Source of the DNA: Eledone cirrhosa
Taxonomy: Eukaryota > Mollusca > Cephalopoda > Octopoda > Eledonidae
Assembly (NCBI GenBank): GCA_964016885.1
Contig: OZ024746.1
Span: 101,445,089 to 101,509,088 of the forward strand
Reading direction: 5' to 3'
Length of the DNA: 64,000 bases
Numbering within the stretch: position 1 is the first letter of the stretch; each line of letters starts with the position of its first letter. The notes beneath the pieces were generated by a model, which worked only from the letters and a program-made list of their open reading frames with translations, was not told where the DNA came from and searched no databases. The position numbers and the translations under genes were made by a program. Below, in pieces: positions 33,126 to 45,316 of the stretch.

Positions 33126-36100
33126 TACAGTAATGTTCTATTCCAATATAGTACAGTAATGTTCTATTGCAATATAGTACAGTAACGTTCTATTCCAATA
33201 TAGTACAGTAACGTTCTATTCCAATATAGTACAGTAATGTTCTATTCCAATATAGTACAGTAATGTTCTATTCCAATATAGTACAGTAATGTTCTATTCC
33301 AATATAGTACAGTAATGTTCTATTCCAATATAGTACAGTAATGTTCTATTCCAATATAGTACAGTAATGTTCTATTCCAATATAGTACAGTAATGTTCTA
33401 TTCCAATATAGTACAGTAATGTTCTATTCCAATATAGTACAGTAACGTTCTATTCCAATATAGTACAGTAATGTTCTACTCCAATATAGTACAGTAATGT
33501 TCTATTCCAATATAGTACAGTAACCTTCTATTCCAATATAGTACAGTAACCTTCTATTCCAATATAGTACAGTAATGTTCTATTCCAATATAGTACAGTA
33601 ACGTTCTATTCCAATATAGTACAGTAATGTTCTATTGCAATATAGTACAGTAACGTTCTATTCCAATATAGTACAGTAACGTTCTATTCCAATATAGTAC
33701 AGTAATGTTCTATTCCAATATAGTACAGTAATGTTCTATTCCAATATAGTACAGTAACGTTCTATTCCAATATAGTACAGTAACCTTCTATTCCAATATA
33801 GTACAGTAACGTTCTATTCCAATATAGTACAGTAACGTTCTATTCCAATATAGTACAGTAACGTTCTATTCCAATATAGTACAGTAACGTTCTATTCCAA
33901 TATAGTACAGTAACCTTCTATTCCAATATAGTACAGTAACCTTCTATTCCAATATAGTACAGTAATGTTCTATTCCAATATAGTACAGTAATCTTCTATT
34001 CCAATATAGTACAGTAATCTTCTATTCCAATATAGTACAGTAACGTTCTATTCCAATATAGTACAGTAACGTTCTATTCCAATATAGTACAGTAACGTTT
34101 TATTCCAATATAGTACAGTAACGTTCTATTCCAATATAGTACAGTAACGTTCTATTCCAATATAGTACAGTAACGTTCTACTCCAATATAGTACAGTAAC
34201 GTTTTATTCCAATATAGTACAGTAACGTTCTATTCCAATATAGTACAGTAACGTTCTACTCCAATATAGTACAGTAACGTTTTATTCCAATATAGTACAG
34301 TAACGTTCTATTCCAATATAGTACAGTAACGTTCTACTCCAATACAGTACAGTAATGTTCTATTCCAATATAGTACAGTAATGTTCTATTCCAATATAGT
34401 ACAGTATCGTTCTATTCCAATATAGTACAGTAACGTTCTATTCCAATATAGTACAGTAACGTTTTATTCCAATATAGTACAGTAACGTTCTATTCCAATA
34501 TAGTACAGTAATGTTCTGTTCCAATATAGTACAGTAATGTTCTATTCCAATATAGTACAGTAATGTTCTATTCCAATATAGTACAGTATCGTTCTATTCC
34601 AATATAGTACAGTAACGTTCTATTCCAATATAGTACAGTATCGTTCTATTCCAATATAGTACAGTAATGTTCTGTTCCAATATAGTACAGTAATGTTCTA
34701 TTCCAATATAGTACAGTAACGTTCCATTCCAATATAGTACAGTAACGTTCTACTGCAATATAGTACAGTAACGTTCTATTCCAATATAGTACAGTATCGT
34801 TCTATTCCAATATAGTACAGTAACGTTCTATTCCAATATAGTACAGTAACGTTCTATTCCAATATAGTACAGTAATGTTCTATTCCAATACAGTACAGTA
34901 ACGTTCTATTCCAATATAGTACAGTATCGTTCTATTCCAATATAGTACAGTAACGTTCTATTCCAATATAGTACAGTATCGTTCTATTCCCATATAGTAC
35001 AGTATCGTTCTATTGCAATATAGTACAGTAACGTTCTATTCCAATATAGTACAGTAACGTTCTATTCCAATATAGTACAGTAACGTTCTATTCCAATATA
35101 GTACAGTAACGTTCTACTCCAATATAGTACAGTAACGTTCTATTCCAATATAGTACAGTATCGTTCTATTCCAATATAGTACAGTATCGTTCTATTCCAA
35201 TATAGTACAGTATCGTTCTATTCCAATATAGTACAGTAATGTTCTATTCCAATATAGTACAGTAACGTTCTATTCCAATATAGTACAGTATCGTTCTATT
35301 CCAATATAGTACAGTAACGTTCTATTCCAATATAGTACAGTAACGTTCTATTTCAATATAGTACAGTAATGTTCTGTTCCAATATAGTACAGTAATGTTC
35401 TATTCCAATATAGTACAGTAATGTTCTATTCCAATATAGTACAGTAACGTTCTATTCCAATATAGTACAGTAACGTTCTATTCCAATATAGTACAGTAAT
35501 GTTCTATTCCAATATAGTACAGTAACGTTCTATTCCAATATAGTACAGTAACGTTCTACTCCAATATAGTACAGTAACGTTCTATTCCAATATAGTACAG
35601 TATCGTTCTATTCCAATATAGTACAGTAATGTTCTGTTCCAATATAGTACAGTAACGTTCTATTCCAATATAGTACAGTAATGTTCTATTCCAATATAGT
35701 ACAGTAACGTTCTATTCCAATATAGTACAGTAACGTTCTATTCCAATATAGTACAGTAGCGTTCTATTCCAATATAGTACAGTGGCGTTCTATTCCAATA
35801 TAGTACAGTAACGTTCTATTCCAATATAGTACAGTAATGTTCTATTCCAATATAGTACAGTAACGTTCTACTCCAATATAGTACAGTAACGTTCTATTCC
35901 AATATAGTACAGTAACGTTCTATTCCAATATAGTACAGTAACGTTCTATTCCAATATAGTACATCAACGTTCTATTCCAATATAGTACAGTAACGTTCTA
36001 TTCCAATATAGTACAGTAACGTTCTATTCCAATATAGTACAGTAACGTACTATTCCAATATAGTACAGCAATCTTCTATTCCAATATAGTACAGTAACGT

Positions 36101-39100
36101 TCTACTCCAATATAGTACAGTAACGTTCTATTCCAATATAGTACAGTAATGTTCTATTCCAATATAGTACAGTAACGTTCTATTCCAATATAGTACAGTA
36201 TCGTTCTACTCCAATATAGTACAGTATCGTTCTATTCCAATATAGTACAGTAATGTTCTATTCCAATATAGTACAGTATCGTTCTACTCCAATATAGTAC
36301 AGTAACGTTCTATTTCAATATAGTACAGTAATGTTCTGTTCCAATATAGTACAGTAATGTTCTATTCCAATATAGTACAGTAATGTTCTATTCCAATATA
36401 GTACAGTAACGTTCTATTCCAATATAGTACAGTAACGTTCTATTCCAATATAGTACAGTAATGTTCTATTCCAATATAGTACAGTAACGTTCTATTCCAA
36501 TATAGTACAGTAACGTTCTACTCCAATATAGTACAGTAACGTTCTATTCCAATATAGTACAGTATCGTTCTATTCCAATATAGTACAGTAATGTTCTGTT
36601 CCAATATAGTACAGTAACGTTCTATTCCAATATAGTACAGTAACGTTCTATTCCAATATAGTACAGTAACGTTCTATTCCAATATAGTACAGTAGCGTTC
36701 TATTCGAATATAGTACAGTAGCGTTCTATTCCAATATAGTACAGTAACGTTCTATTCCAATATAGTACAGTAATGTTCTATTCCAATATAGTACAGTAAC
36801 GTTCTACTCCAATATAGTACAGTAACGTTCTATTCCAATATAGTACAGTAACGTTCTATTCCAATATAGTACAGTATCGTTCTATTGCAATATAGTACAG
36901 TAACGTTCTATTCCAATATAGTACAGTAACGTTCTATTCCAATATAGTACAGTAACGTTCTATTCCAATATAGTACAGTAACGTTCTATTCCAATATAGT
37001 ACAGCAACGTTCTATTCCAATATAGTACAGTAACGTTCTATTCCAATATAGTACAGTAACGTTCTATTCCAATATAGTACAGTAACGTACTATTCCAATA
37101 TAGTACAGCAATCTTCTACTCCAATATAGTAAGTATCGTTCTATTGCAATATAGTACAGTAACGTTCTATTCCAATATAGTACAGTAACGTTCTATTGCA
37201 ATATAGTACAGTAACGTTCTATTCCAATATAGTACAGTAACGTTCTTTCTATTCCAATATAGTACAGTAATGTTCTACTCCAATATAGTACAGTATCGTT
37301 CTATTGCAATATAGTACAGTAACGTTCTATTCCAATATAGTACAGTAATGTTCTATTCCAATATAGTACAGTAATGTTCTACTCCAATATAGTACAGTAA
37401 CGTTCTATTCCAATATAGTACAGTATCGTTCTATTCCAATATAGTACAGTAACGTTCTATTCCAATATAGTACAGTATCGTTCTATTCCAATATAGTACA
37501 GTAATGTTCTACTCCAATATAGTACAGTATCGTTCTATTCCAATATAGTACAGTAATGTTCTGTTCCAATATAGTACAGTAACGTTCTATTCCAATATAG
37601 TACAGTAATGTTCTATTCCAATATAGTACAGTAACGTTCTATTCCAATATAGTACAGTAACGTTCTATTCCAATATAGTACAGTAATGTTCTATTCCAAT
37701 ATAGTACAGTGTTCTATTCCAATATAGTACAGTAATGTTCTATTCCAATATAGTACAGTAACGTTCTATTCCAATATAGTACAGTAACGTTCTATTCCAA
37801 TATAGTACAGTAATGTTCTACTCCAATATAGTACAGTGTTCTATTGCAATATAGTACAGTAATCTTCTATTCCAATATAGTACAGTAATGTTCTATTCCA
37901 ATATAGTACAGTAATCTTCTATTCCAATATAGTACAGTAACGTTCTATTCCAATATAGTACAGTAATGTTCTACTCCAATATAGTACAGTGTTCTATTCC
38001 AATATAGTACAGTATCGTTCTATTCCAATATAGTACAGTAATGTTCTATTCCAATATAGTACAGTGTTCTATTGCAATATAGTACAGTAATCTTCTATTC
38101 CAATATAGTACAGTAATGTTCTATTCCAATATAGTACAGTAATCTTCTATTCCAATATAGTACAGTAACGTTCTATTCCAATATAGTACAGTAATCTTCT
38201 ATTCCAATATAGTACAGTATCGTTCTATTCCAATATAGTACAGTAATGTTCTATTCCAATATAGTACAGTGTTCTATTGCAATATAGTACAGTAACGTTC
38301 TATTCCAATATAGTACAGTAATCTTCTATTCCAATATAGTACAGTAATCTTCTATTCCAATATAGTACAGTAATGTTCTACTCCAATATAGCACAGTATC
38401 GTTCTATTCCAATATAGCACAGTATCGTTCTATTCCAATATAGTACAGTATCGTTCTTTTCCAATATAGTACAGTAATGTTCTATTCCAATATAGTACAG
38501 TAATCTTCTATTCCAATATAGTACAGTAACGTTCTATTCCAATATAGTACAGTAATGTTCTATTCCAATATAGTACAGTAATCTTCTATTCCAATATAGT
38601 ACAGTAATGTTCTACTCCAATATAGCACAGTATCGTTCTATTCCAATATAGTACAGTATCGTTCTACTCCAATATAGTACAGTAACGTTCTATTTCAATA
38701 TAGTACAGTAATGTTCTATTCCAATATAGTACAGTAATCTTCTATTCCAATATAGTACAGTAATGTTCTACTCCAATATAGCACAGTATCGTTCTATTCC
38801 AATATAGTACAGTATCGTTCTACTCCAATATAGTACAGTAACGTTCTATTTCAATATAGTACAGTAATGTTCTATTCCAATATAGTACAGTAATCTTCTA
38901 TTCCAATATAGTACAGTAATGTTCTACTCCAATATAGCACAGTATCGTTCTATTCCAATATAGTACAGTATCGTTCTACTCCAATATAGTACAGTAACGT
39001 TCTATTTCAATATAGTACAGTAATGTTCTATTCCAATATAGTACAGTAATCTTCTATTCCAATATAGTACAGTAATGTTCTACTCCAATATAGCACAGTA

Positions 39101-39245
39101 TCGTTCTATTCCAATATAGTACAGTATCGTTCTACTCCAATATAGTACAGTAACGTTCTATTTCAATATAGTACAGTAATGTTCTATTCCAATATAGTAC
39201 AGTAATCTTCTATTCCAATATAGTACAGTAATGTTCTATTCCAAT
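33123..39245. repeat. 26-bp satellite-like array, about 235 copies
   Basis: The consensus is AGTACAGTAACGTTCTATTC plus CAATAT, with AACGTT replaced by AATGTT, AATCTT, AACCTT or ATCGTT, TATTCC by TACTCC, TATTGC or TGTTCC, and TAGTAC by TAGCAC. A few short units lack five bases (CAGTGTTCTA). The last 600 bases are four exact copies of a 156-bp hexamer (TATAGCACAG at 38,621, 38,777, 38,933 and 39,089). A block near 35.35 kb recurs at 36.31 kb (962 bp, 37 units), and markers at 35.96 and 36.04 kb recur 1,040 bp later (40 units). Confidence 0.98.
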
Positions 39246-39262
39246 GAATATTTCCTATGTAG

Positions 39263-39314
39263 AGTGTCGCAATGAAGACATCAATAAAGCTGATCATCTG
39301 GCTCTTATTGAATG
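39263..39314 (+). CDS. Candidate small exon (weak)
   Basis: TTTCCTATGTAG precedes and GAATG/GTAATA follows. One frame reads CRNEDINKADHLALIE and another is also open. It lies 18 bases after the array ends. At 52 nt it is too short to judge by eye. Confidence 0.15.
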
Positions 39315-39319
39315 GTAAT

Positions 39320-39626
39320 ATAATAGATGAGAGATATTGGAGATAAGTGATAGTTGATTATTGATGCTAGACTGTCATAGAAATATAACGGTTTTGTCAA
39401 TGAATCTTTCACTGAAAGTCAACTTACTGCAGTTTAATATTTCACAGGTTTCAGGAATATTAAGGTTCTCTCTCCTATTTTATGACACAGAGAAGTTTGC
39501 TGTCACATTTATTGCCATGTGTCTTAATTAGTTCATGTGTTAGGCTAAACACATGTAGAATAGTATATATGGACTGCTTAGAGTTAGCAACTAATACAAT
39601 ATTGGGTTGGAAAACAGATCATCTTC

Positions 39627-39630
<4 letters not shown>
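39320..39630. other. Spacer
   Basis: No recognised gene or repeat. Confidence 0.35.

Positions 39631-39700
<70 letters not shown>
39631..39700. repeat. (GA)n microsatellite
   Basis: About 35 GA dinucleotides. Confidence 0.97.
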
Positions 39701-39703
<3 letters not shown>

Positions 39704-39833
39704 CGATATGTACAAAAAGACTTGACCCCTGCACTGGATTGTTACTTTTTTAATTAACTTCAAAAGGACAAAAGACAATTTAAAGCCAGAACATTCTATC
39801 TGACATTCACATTGTTTTACTGATTTAATTTCA

Positions 39834-39990
39834 GTTATTGGACAGTGGCCAAGCTGGAACATTACCTTAAATATATATACATATATATATGTGTCTGTAT
39901 AGAGGTCACAGACACCTGCACACACACACTCACATACTTATATATATATATGGGCCTTCCAATTTCATTTTGCATTATATATTTTAATTA
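39834..39990 (+). repeat. Dispersed repeat with SINE fragment
   Basis: GGACAGTGGCCAAGCTGGAA (SINE piece) is followed by the TA/CA block with GAGGTCACAGACACCTG and GGGCCTTCCAATTTCATTT that is shared with 25.57-25.74 kb. Confidence 0.7.
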
Positions 39991-40620
39991 TTTAAAAATC
40001 ATTTTGAAGTGAACATGACCCAATGGGTCACAGGTAGTCTAGTAGTATATAAAAATGAAAACCTACTATGTAATGAGGACCTAACAATTTGAACAGCTCC
40101 CAAATAAAACATTTGGTAAGTTGCCTAAAAAACCATCACTAGAATCTAACAGTCCTAAATGTCATTATTCCAGTTATTTAATGTAGTAGTGCTCCACTAC
40201 TACATGTAAACTACTAAAATTGACAAGCAATGTTAAAGAAATTGGAGCAGGTGTTTTTCTTCTGACAATACAGACTGTCTCATTTGTGTAATGGCCAGTA
40301 TTACTCTATGATGCTCTCTCATAACTATTGAGACTAGATATCGGGTATGAAGCTTAATTAAAATTATTTACCCTATTGTGATTTCTGACAAGTAGACTGC
40401 AGAAGTGTTTCAAGTAATTTCCAATATAATGAAACTTTATATAGAGAAAGGATGTTTCAAGTTGGAAAATTAGAAAGATCACTAATTGAGGAAGAAGTAC
40501 ATTTTTAAGTACACAATCGTTGTAATTATGATGGATGAGCCTTATAGAATGGTTTTCCATAACAATAATTTTATATATATTGGTATATATCATGCTTGGA
40601 TCTTATGTTATCAAAATATC
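39991..40620. other. AT-rich spacer
   Basis: No coding or repeat signal was recognised. Confidence 0.35.
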
Positions 40621-40621
40621 T

Positions 40622-40654
<33 letters not shown>

Positions 40655-40657
<3 letters not shown>

Positions 40658-40968
40658 TCATTTCATTTTACGTCCGCTTTTCCCTGCTTGCAAGGGTGGG
40701 ACAGGAACTGATTCTGGCTTGATTTCTACAGCTGGATGCCCTTCCTAACACCAACCTCATTTACAGTGAGTGCTGGGTGCTTTTTTGCCGTGGCACCTAC
40801 ACGACCACTTTGCAGTGGAATGCATCTCATTTCTACAGCTGAGTAAACTGGAGCAATGTGAAATAAAGTGTCTTGCTCAAGGAAACAACACACCACCCGG
40901 TCTGAGAATTGAACTCACAACCTTTCGATTGCAAGGCCAATGCTCTAACCACTAAGCCATGTGCCTCC
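40655..40968 (-). repeat. Full-length tRNA-derived SINE with LINE-like tail
   Basis: The minus strand begins GGAGGCACATGGCTTAGTGG, TTAGAGCATTGG (A-box region), then GGTTGTGAGTTCAATTCTCA (B box). The body includes TTGAGCAAGACACTTTATTT, AGTGGTCGTGTAGGTGCCAC, GTTGGTGTTAGGAAGGGCAT and the tail GGGAAAAGCGGACGTAAAAT. It is bounded by TA repeats on both sides. It is the reference copy for the partial SINEs at 25.1, 28.5, 29.9, 32.3 and 47.0 kb. The tail matches the LINE 3' end at 3.91-4.08 kb. Confidence 0.9.
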
Positions 40969-40978
40969 ATATATATAT

Positions 40979-41173
40979 ATAACAAAGAAAGTGTGGTAAG
41001 AAACCAGGTAGACCATAACGCACCAGAGTACTCGATACTTAGAGTAGTGGGTAATAGGAAAATAGTCAAGACCCCGATGGCTGAGCTCCAGCTGTTTCGA
41101 CAGCTAGATCCGAACAGTTCAGATCTAGCTGTCAAAACAGCTGGAACTCAGCCTTCCGGGTCTTGACTCTTTT

Positions 41174-41176
<3 letters not shown>
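40979..41176 (+). mobile_element. Foldback element copy C
   Basis: TATATATA, AACAAAGAAAGTGTGGTAAG, ACCATAACGCACCAGAGTAC and a stem of 52-nt arms (41,064-41,115 and 41,117-41,168) with essentially no loop, ending TTTTCCTA in (TA)n. The arms read GTCAAGACC against GGTCTTGAC and CCAGCTGTTT against AAACAGCTGG, where copy A has GTCAGGA and CCGGCCATTT with matching partners. Confidence 0.88.

Positions 41177-41177
<1 letters not shown>

Positions 41178-41245
<68 letters not shown>
41178..41245. repeat. (TA)n microsatellite
   Basis: About 33 TA units between the foldback and the next dispersed repeat. Confidence 0.97.
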
Positions 41246-41246
<1 letters not shown>

Positions 41247-41730
41247 TAGCCGAATCACCTTGCTGTGTTTCACACATTTTTTTGTAAGAAAATGATGATT
41301 GATTTTAAATCAGTGATATTTATGGAGAAAAACTCTGATATTACTTAATGTAAAATGTAATGCATGAAAAATTGGAAAACATTATATTTTGTAATATATC
41401 AAATCAAAATTACATTATTAAATCTTATTCTTATTTTGTTTCTTGTAAATAACTTTTTTCAAAATATCAATTGAAAACTTTTGTAAATAGGCATCATATC
41501 TTGTCATTTACCTATGGTTTAAATTTCATATAAATCGAAGGGAAAAATTTTCAGTGGGGGTTTGTGCCCCCAGGGAACCCTTTGATTAAAATGAAATATA
41601 CTTATCCAAGTACCCTGGGCAATGTAGTTTCAGAATATATAAGGTTATGGGGGTATATCTCCTAAACCATAGGAGGAGTTTGTGAACAAACAAACAAACA
41701 AACAGACAGGAACTTCAACTTTATATATAT
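41246..41730 (+). repeat. Dispersed repeat ending in CAAA/TA runs
   Basis: It starts ACTAGCCGAATCACCTTGCT and contains GTTTGTGCCCCCAGGGAACC, ends in an ACAAACAAACA run, AACTTCAACTTTATATATAT. Start and end resemble a widespread invertebrate repeat beginning ACTAGC and ending AACTTTATATATA (from memory). No ORF. Class uncertain. Confidence 0.5.
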
Positions 41731-41804
41731 GTGTGTGTGTGTGTGTGTGAGAAGCATGCATGCTCTGATGGATGTGTAATAGTAATATACTTAAACGACA
41801 AAAC

Positions 41805-41943
41805 GTAAACAAACTGAGTGAGAAACTAGGCATAAGAGGAATGAAATGCTGTGTGCAAGAGAGGAGATTATATTGGTATGGACATGTGATGTATATGAAG
41901 GATGACAGCTGCATAAAACGGTGCAGAGTGCTCAAAGTCAACT
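41805..41943 (+). pseudogene. LINE C-terminal fragment
   Basis: One frame reads VNKLSEKLGIRGMKCCVQER, RLYWYGHVMYMKDDSCIKRC and ends VLKVN at a TAA (41,942-41,944). R-L-x-W-Y-G-H-V-x-x-M is the conserved motif near the C-terminus of many LINE polyproteins. The rest of the element is missing. Confidence 0.7.
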
Positions 41944-41944
41944 A

Positions 41945-42110
41945 ATCGTTCGTATACAGGAAACTGACTGGCCTATCTGCTGATATGCAAATCTGGCTGA
42001 TCAGTGGGTCTGCTAATATGCAGATCTGACTGATCAGGCAGTCTGCTGATATGCAAATCAGGCCGATTAGTCACTGTCTATTCCAGAAAATATACATTTT
42101 CACTAGCTCT
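41945..42110. repeat. Degenerate tandem repeat
   Basis: Three diverged units containing TCTGCTGATATGCAAATCTG and CTGATCAG. They lie just upstream of the hammerhead-like motif. Confidence 0.6.
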
Positions 42111-42114
42111 GACA

Positions 42115-42179
42115 GTTGGCAGGTAAACAATATACGGTACTGATGAAGGGTAACAACCCAGAAACATTAGTATGCCAAC
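42115..42179 (+). ncRNA. Hammerhead ribozyme-like motif
   Basis: The conserved core CTGATGA (42,140-42,146) is followed by a 4-bp stem GGGT/ACCC (42,148-42,151 with 42,156-42,159, loop AACA), then GAAAC (42,161-42,165). A two-bp stem III (A64-T71 and C65-G70 of this block) encloses ATTA, then A72 sits at the expected cleavage position. Stem I is GGTA (42,136-42,139) with TGCC (42,173-42,176). A competing 7-bp pair GTTGGCA/TGCCAAC also exists. The first stem II pair is A-A, a mismatch. Short stem III type I hammerheads are known in Penelope-like elements. Activity is uncertain. Confidence 0.5.
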
Positions 42180-42310
42180 ACAAGAGCAAGAATAACGGAG
42201 TCATTCTACTGACATGGCTTAAGAGGCTGTTTGCATAATTGCAAACGAATCTTTGAAAAACTCAGATTTACATTTCTTGTATTCAGCCATGTAGAGCAAT
42301 AAAACTATTT
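42180..42310. other. Spacer
   Basis: No gene recognised. May be part of the element carrying the hammerhead-like motif. Confidence 0.35.
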
Positions 42311-42311
42311 G

Positions 42312-42314
<3 letters not shown>

Positions 42315-42386
<72 letters not shown>
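42315..42386. repeat. (TA)n microsatellite
   Basis: About 36 TA units. Confidence 0.97.
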
Positions 42387-42389
<3 letters not shown>

Positions 42390-42658
42390 GATAGTATATA
42401 TATAATTATAAGTGTGAACAACAGACACCATTTACCTAATAATTCCCAGAAGGAATTAACTAAATAAATAATCATTAACCCGAGCTAAATACAATTATGT
42501 GTATGAAGAGAAAATAGACAAAAATTTTTATGCTCTATAATTTATATATACTGTGTATATATATATATATTATAAGAACAGATTAAAGTTTAAGCAAAGA
42601 ATCGCTGCTTTCACTCTTAATGGGATCTCTTATACACACACATATATATATATGTATA
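42387..42658. other. AT-rich spacer
   Basis: Short TA runs only. Confidence 0.4.
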
Positions 42659-43175
42659 CAGTGAGTCCTCGATATACGGTATATATGCATTCCTGAAACC
42701 CTTACCGTATATCGAATTACCGTATAAAGAACTCATTGTCATATGAAATAGATAGGGATTTCTCTTACTTTGAATGACGTCATAACTCTTAACTGATCAC
42801 TTCAGTTCGGCAAAAATTCTCTCACTGAGAGGACACGCTAGTTTGCCGAACTGAAGTGATCAGTTAAGAGTTATGATGTCATTGATCGATGACTGAACTC
42901 GCTCGTGATTGGCCAGTTTCTCGGTAAGGTCAGTTAGTACGATAGCAGTAGTAACACAATTTTCCTAGAATTCGAATAGCAGTCAGTTTCCACGAATTCA
43001 AGTGCAAATTTATTGCTTACTACAGGTGGCGCTATGGTACAATATAAACAAAATACAACCAAAAACCGTATCTGTGAATTTTTTTTACTGTAAATAGAAT
43101 TGATGGTAGTAATTACCCAAAACCGTATCTGTGAATTTACCGGATAAAGAACTACCGAATATCGAGGACCCACTG
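42659..43175. mobile_element. Tigger/pogo-like MITE, 517 bp
   Basis: The ends read CAGTGAGTCCTCGATATACG and, reversed, CAGTGGGTCCTCGATATTCG, giving imperfect terminal inverted repeats of at least 24 bp flanked by TA (42,657-42,658 and 43,176-43,177). CAGTG(G)-CCTCG ends with TA duplication fit Tigger/pogo-type elements. Sub-terminal pieces (AAAACCGTATCTGTGAATTT) are duplicated at 43,063 and 43,120. There is no transposase ORF. An inner 39-bp inverted repeat lies at 42,776-42,814 and 42,842-42,880. Confidence 0.85.
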
Positions 43176-43473
43176 TATATATACACACTCCAAAGAAAAA
43201 TATTTTAAAAATCAAAAAATATTCTTACTCTCAATTAACATGCATTTATTTTAACTGAAATCAACATGTTTCTCAGAATAGACAAACATCCAGTATGTTT
43301 TGCAAGCTATTTCCTTCCCAATCCCCTTTCATTTCCTCTATAATAATAATATTCCATAACAATCTACTGCTCCAGACTAAACTCAGCATGAAGCTCCGTA
43401 GAGGAATATTGTAAATAGATTACATTAAATTAGGATTTATTTCAGTTAGAACCAAATGAATCGAGTCATGGTT
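43176..43473. other. Spacer
   Basis: No gene or repeat was recognised. Confidence 0.35.
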
Positions 43474-45316
43474 GCTATAAGTTAATACATGGAGTCGTAG
43501 TTGAGTTAATACATGGAGTCATGGTTAAGTTAATACATGGAGTCGTGGTTGAGTTAATACATGGAGTCATGGTTGAGTTAATACATGGAGTTGTGGTTGA
43601 GTTAATACATGGAGTCGTGGTTGAGTTAATACATGGAGTCATGGTTGAGTTAATACATGGAGTTGTGGTTGAGTTAATACATGGAGTCGTGGTTGAGTTA
43701 ATACATGGAGTCGTAGTTGAGTTAATACATGGAGTCATGGTTAAGTTAATACATGGAGTCGTGGTTGAGTTAATACATGAAATCGTGGTTGAGTTATTAC
43801 ATGGAGTCGTAGTTGAGTTAATACATGGAGTCTTGGTTAAGTTAATACATGGAGTCGTGGTTGAGTTAATACATGGAGTCATGGTTAAGTTAATACATGG
43901 AGTCGTGGTTGAGTTAATACATGAAATCGTGGTTGAGTTATTACATAGAGTCGTAGTTGAGTTAATACATGGAGTCTTGGTTAAGTTAATACATGGAGTC
44001 ATGGTTAAGTTAATACATGGAGTTGTGGTTGAGTTAATACATGGAGTCGTGGTTGAGTTAATACATGGAGTTGTGGTTGAGTTAATACATGGAGTCATGG
44101 TTGAGTTAATACATGGAGTTGTGGTTGAGTTAATACATGGAGTTGTGGTTGAGTTATTACATGGAGTCGTGGTTGAGTTAATACATGGAGTCGTGGTTGA
44201 GTTATTACATGGAGTCGTGGTTGAGTTATTACATGGAGTCGTGGTTGAGTTAATACATGGAGTCATGGTTGAGTTAATACATGGAGTCGTGGTTGAGTTA
44301 TTACATGGAGTCGTGGTTGAGTTATTACATGGAGTCGTGGTTGAGTTAAAACATGGAGTCATGGTTAAGTTAATACATGGAGTCGTGGTTGAGTTAATAC
44401 ATGAAATCGTGGTTGAGTTATTACATGGAGTCGTGGTTGAGTTATTACATGGAGTCTTGGTTAAGTTAATACATGGAGTCATGGTTAAGTTAATACATGG
44501 AGTTGTGGTTGAGTTAATACATGGAGTCGTGGTTGAGTTATTACATGGAGTCATGGTTGAGTTAATACATGGAGTTGTGGTTGAGTTATTACATGGAGTC
44601 ATGGTTGAGTTAATACATGGAGTTGTGGTTGAGTTAATACATGGAGTTGTGGTTGAGTTATTACATGGAGTCAAGGTTGAGTTAATACATGGAGTTGTGG
44701 TTGAGTTAATACATGGAGTCGTGGTTGAGTTAATACATGGAGTTGTGGTTGAGTTAATACATGGAGTCGTGGTTGAGTTATTACATGGAGTCATGGTTGA
44801 GTTAATACATGGAGTTGTGGTTGAGTTAATACATGGAGTCGTGGTTGAGTTATTACATGGAGTCATGGTTGAGTTAATACATGGAGTTGTGGTTGAGTTA
44901 ATACATGGAGTTGTGGTTGAGTTAATACATGGAGTCAAGGTTGAGTTAATACATGGAGTTGTGGTTGAGTTAATACATGGAGTTGTGGTTGAGTTAATAC
45001 ATGGAGTCGTGGTTGAGTTAATACATGGAGTCAAGGTTGAGTTAATACATGGAGTCGTGGTTGAGTTAATACATGGAGTCGTGGTTGAGTTATTACATGG
45101 AGTCATGGTTGAGTTAATACATGGAGTCATGGTTAAGTTAATACATGGAGTCGTGGTTGAGTTAATACATGGAGTCATGGTTGAGTTAATACATGGAGTC
45201 AAGGTTGAGTTAATACATGGAGTCGTGGTTGAGTTAATACATGGAGTCAAGGTTGAGTTAATACATGGAGTCAAGGTTGAGTTAATACATGGAGTTGTGG
45301 TTGAGTTAATACATGT
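43474..45316. repeat. 24-bp array, about 77 copies
   Basis: The unit is GAGTTAATACATGGAGTCGT plus GGTT, with GTTGTGG, GTCATGG, GTCAAGG, GTCTTGG, TTATTACAT and GAAATCG variants. 24 is a multiple of three, so one plus frame (43,521-45,422, repeats of VELIHGVV) and one minus frame (repeats of CINSTTTP) stay open for over 600 codons. The minus frame has no ATG outside the repeat, and variants are scattered without regard to codon position, so neither is called as a gene. Confidence 0.97.

Noticed and set aside
40900..40968. Functional tRNA gene
   Set aside because: A and B boxes are present, but acceptor and other stems do not close and the sequence continues into a SINE body. The same holds for the heads at 3.3, 29.4, 48.7 and 57.4 kb.
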